Source: Prorocentrum cordatum
Taxonomy: Eukaryota; Sar; Dinophyceae; Prorocentrales; Prorocentraceae
NCBI GenBank assembly: GCA_963575745.1
Contig: CAUYUJ010015291.1
Span: 127,001-191,000 of the forward strand
Reading direction: 5' to 3'
Length of the DNA stretch: 64,000 bases
In this document: positions 62,390 through 64,000 of the stretch, in pieces
Layout of the letters: the number at the start of each line of letters is the position of its first letter
Position numbering within the stretch: the stretch's first letter is position 1
The notes under the pieces: model-generated
What the model was told of the DNA's origin: nothing
The model's database searches: none
Seen by the model: the letters and a program-made list of their open reading frames with translations, nothing else
Made by a program: the position numbers and the translations under genes

Positions 62390-63135
62390 GGTGGCGGCAA
62401 CGGCGGAGAGCGCGACGGGGTGCATCGCCGCGGCGCGGCGGTGGTGGCGGTGAGTCGACGCGACGGCGGCGGCGGCGGCAGCCTCCGCCGCGGCGGCGAC
62501 GGCGGCGGCGAGGCGACCCGCCGACGACCCCTGCGGCGACGGCGCGAGGCGAGGGCGGCGGCGGGGGGCGGCAGCGGCGAGGGCGGCGGCGAGGCGAGGC
62601 AGACCCGCGAAGGGGGCCGGGCAGGCCGAGCGCCGCGTGGGGCGGTGAGCGGCGGCTATCCCCCTCGGTGTGCCGCTCTGCGGGGAGCAGCCGCTGCGCT
62701 CCCGCTTGTGTCCTCTGCGGCGCCCCGCCCCCCCCCCTCGCTGCCGCGAGGAGGAGGAGGAGGAGGAGGAGGAGGAGGCGGACGGTGCGCGAGGGCTGGT
62801 GCGGGAAGGGTGGTCAGGGATGGGCGAGCGCACCGGATCAGGAGGGAAGTTGACGATGAGGAGGAGGGTGCAGATCAAGAGGAGGAGGAGGCGGAGGAGG
62901 AGGAGGAGCAGCGGGAGGGTTGGAGTGCGGGGGAGCAGGGCGCCGGAGCTCAGGAAGCCGACCCCAGGCCAGGGCCGAGGCCCCGCCCTCCGACCACTCA
63001 AAGCCCAGAGCCCGACCACTCCCGTCCCCATCCCCCGAGGAGCGGCCCCATGTGCCAGTTCGGTGGGACCAGCCCCGGCCACGGCGGTCTTCTCTGCCAG
63101 GCAGTGGCTGTGCTCTCAGCAGGCACGCTTCCACG
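62390..63135. other. GGC/AGG-rich sequence without a recognised gene
   Basis: Arg/Gly/Ala-rich frames only. Short (AGG)n at 62748-62780 and 62877-62915. Confidence 0.5.
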
Positions 63136-63141
63136 ATTCAC

Positions 63142-63285
63142 CAAGCGCGTTCCACTACTCGCACAGCGCCTGCTCGCAAACGTACGCAAAACACGTGTGT
63201 GTCTCGGTGTCACGGATCGTAAAGCCTCCGCGGCCGATCCAGGCCATTTGCGAGTAGCTATTATGCGAGTAGTGGAACGCGCTTG
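63142..63285. repeat. Foldback element with ~40-bp terminal inverted repeats
   Basis: caagcgcgttccactactcg at 63142 is the reverse complement of cgagtagtggaacgcgcttg ending at 63285; the pairing continues inward (ctgctcgcaaacg against catttgcgagtag). Internal sequence is ~60 bp. Confidence 0.9.
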
Positions 63286-63584
63286 ACAATCGATGGGAAG
63301 TTGGCACGGTGGTGTCCGCTCTTTCTCCTCCCCGAACAAATATCGGGAAGGCCTTCTGGCCGGTGCCGCCCACCCTGGCCCTGAAGGGGGATGACACCCA
63401 TGACGGCGGCGTCGTCGGCGACGACGACGCTGGCATGGGGCAGGGTCCTCAGGGCTGTTTCGTGGGGCCTTTTCGGAGGCGCGCTCGTAGGCCTCCGGGG
63501 GACAGGCCCCTGAGCCGAAGCGCAGCTTCAGGGCCGCTCCCCCTGGGGCGGTCCGCCGCCACCGCCGCCGACTTCGTCTCCGTC

Positions 63585-63740
63585 TTCGTCGTAGTCTTCG
63601 TCTTCGTTGTCGTCTTCGTCGTCGTCTTCGTCGTCGTCGTCGTCATCGCCGCGGCGGCGGCGACGACGACGAAGACGACGACGACGACGACGCTGGCGAC
63701 GACGACGGCGACGACGACGGCGGCGACGACGACGGCGACT
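63585..63740. repeat. (GTC)n / (GAC)n array
   Basis: GTCTTC/GTCGTC runs turn into GACGAC/GGCGAC near 63650, so the array is itself loosely palindromic. Confidence 0.9.
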
Positions 63741-64000
63741 CTCGAACTCGATGCTCTTCTCTGCGAGGGCTGTCCCGAGATGGTCCGGCTGCGAAGTGAA
63801 ATTGGCGTGTCGACGATGCCCCTAACGGTGGGCATTTCCTGCTTCAGCTGGCCGTGGTGTCCATCCTCTGCTGCTTGCCTGGTGTTCGGGCTGCGTCTGC
63901 CGCTTGGCGTCGTCCAGGCCGGACCGTCCCTGCTTGCTCTGGTTGGGCGCCCTTCAGGTGTCGGAATGCTCATCGATCTGGCGCTCCAGCATCTTGTTGG
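63741..64000. other. Window edge, no supported gene
   Basis: A minus-strand reading (NKMLERQIDEHSDT near 63998-63957, then a stop and QPEHQASSRGWT) looks faintly coding, with interruptions. Not enough to call. Confidence 0.3.

Overview
The window is nuclear DNA of a dinoflagellate. The strongest sign is an exact 22-nt dinoflagellate spliced-leader (DinoSL) sequence at 14317-14338. Supporting signs are very high GC, coding stretches with G/C at almost every third position, retroelement families typical of these genomes, kilobase-scale microsatellites and almost no intact host gene. The species cannot be fixed from the sequence. A 100-N run (56539-56638) marks a scaffold join.

Layout. 1-5.1 kb: a decayed DIRS-type (tyrosine-recombinase) retrotransposon on the + strand, with gag-like, reverse transcriptase, RNase H, tyrosine recombinase and methyltransferase-like parts. 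5.1-10.9 kb: dispersed repeats, the first copy of a composite satellite element, and AT-rich microsatellites. 10.97-12.89 kb: a ~1.9-kb near-perfect palindrome. 12.9-13.3 kb: a LINE C-terminal relic. 13896-13957: an exon matching plastid terminal oxidase (PTOX/AOX family). 14.3-20.3 kb: a nearly full-length two-ORF LINE whose 5' end is the DinoSL. 20.9-23.8 kb: one exon-like island (+) and a minus-strand coding-like island with frameshifts. 24.7-26.2 kb: GT/GTGC microsatellites. 27.0-29.5 kb: a 5'-truncated LINE ORF2 (+) with an unusual repeat-bearing tail. 31.7-33.6 kb: a 5'-truncated LINE of another lineage with RNase H (-). 33.7-45 kb: interspersed short repeats, foldback elements, a pentanucleotide array and short exon-like islands. 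46.0-48.3 kb: a 138-bp satellite and a 1.4-kb (GAT)n array. 49878-49991: a second PTOX-like exon with the iron-ligand RDDE..EH motif, in a phase compatible with the 13.9-kb exon. 50.5-56.5 kb: several composite repeat elements. 56.6-64 kb: more repeats, foldback elements and exon-like islands.

How it fits together. If the two PTOX-like exons belong to one gene, its last intron is about 35.9 kb long and holds three LINE insertions, many short repeats and other exon-like islands. All three LINE copies are bracketed on both sides by long (TCC)n tracts on their own coding strand. One lead hypothesis is a LINE group that ends in, or targets, TCC microsatellite. Many families (called A, B, C, D, G, H, I, J, K, L and a hairpin family here) occur two to eight times in this window alone. 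Most long open frames are by-products of GC-rich or tandem-repeat DNA and are not listed as genes.
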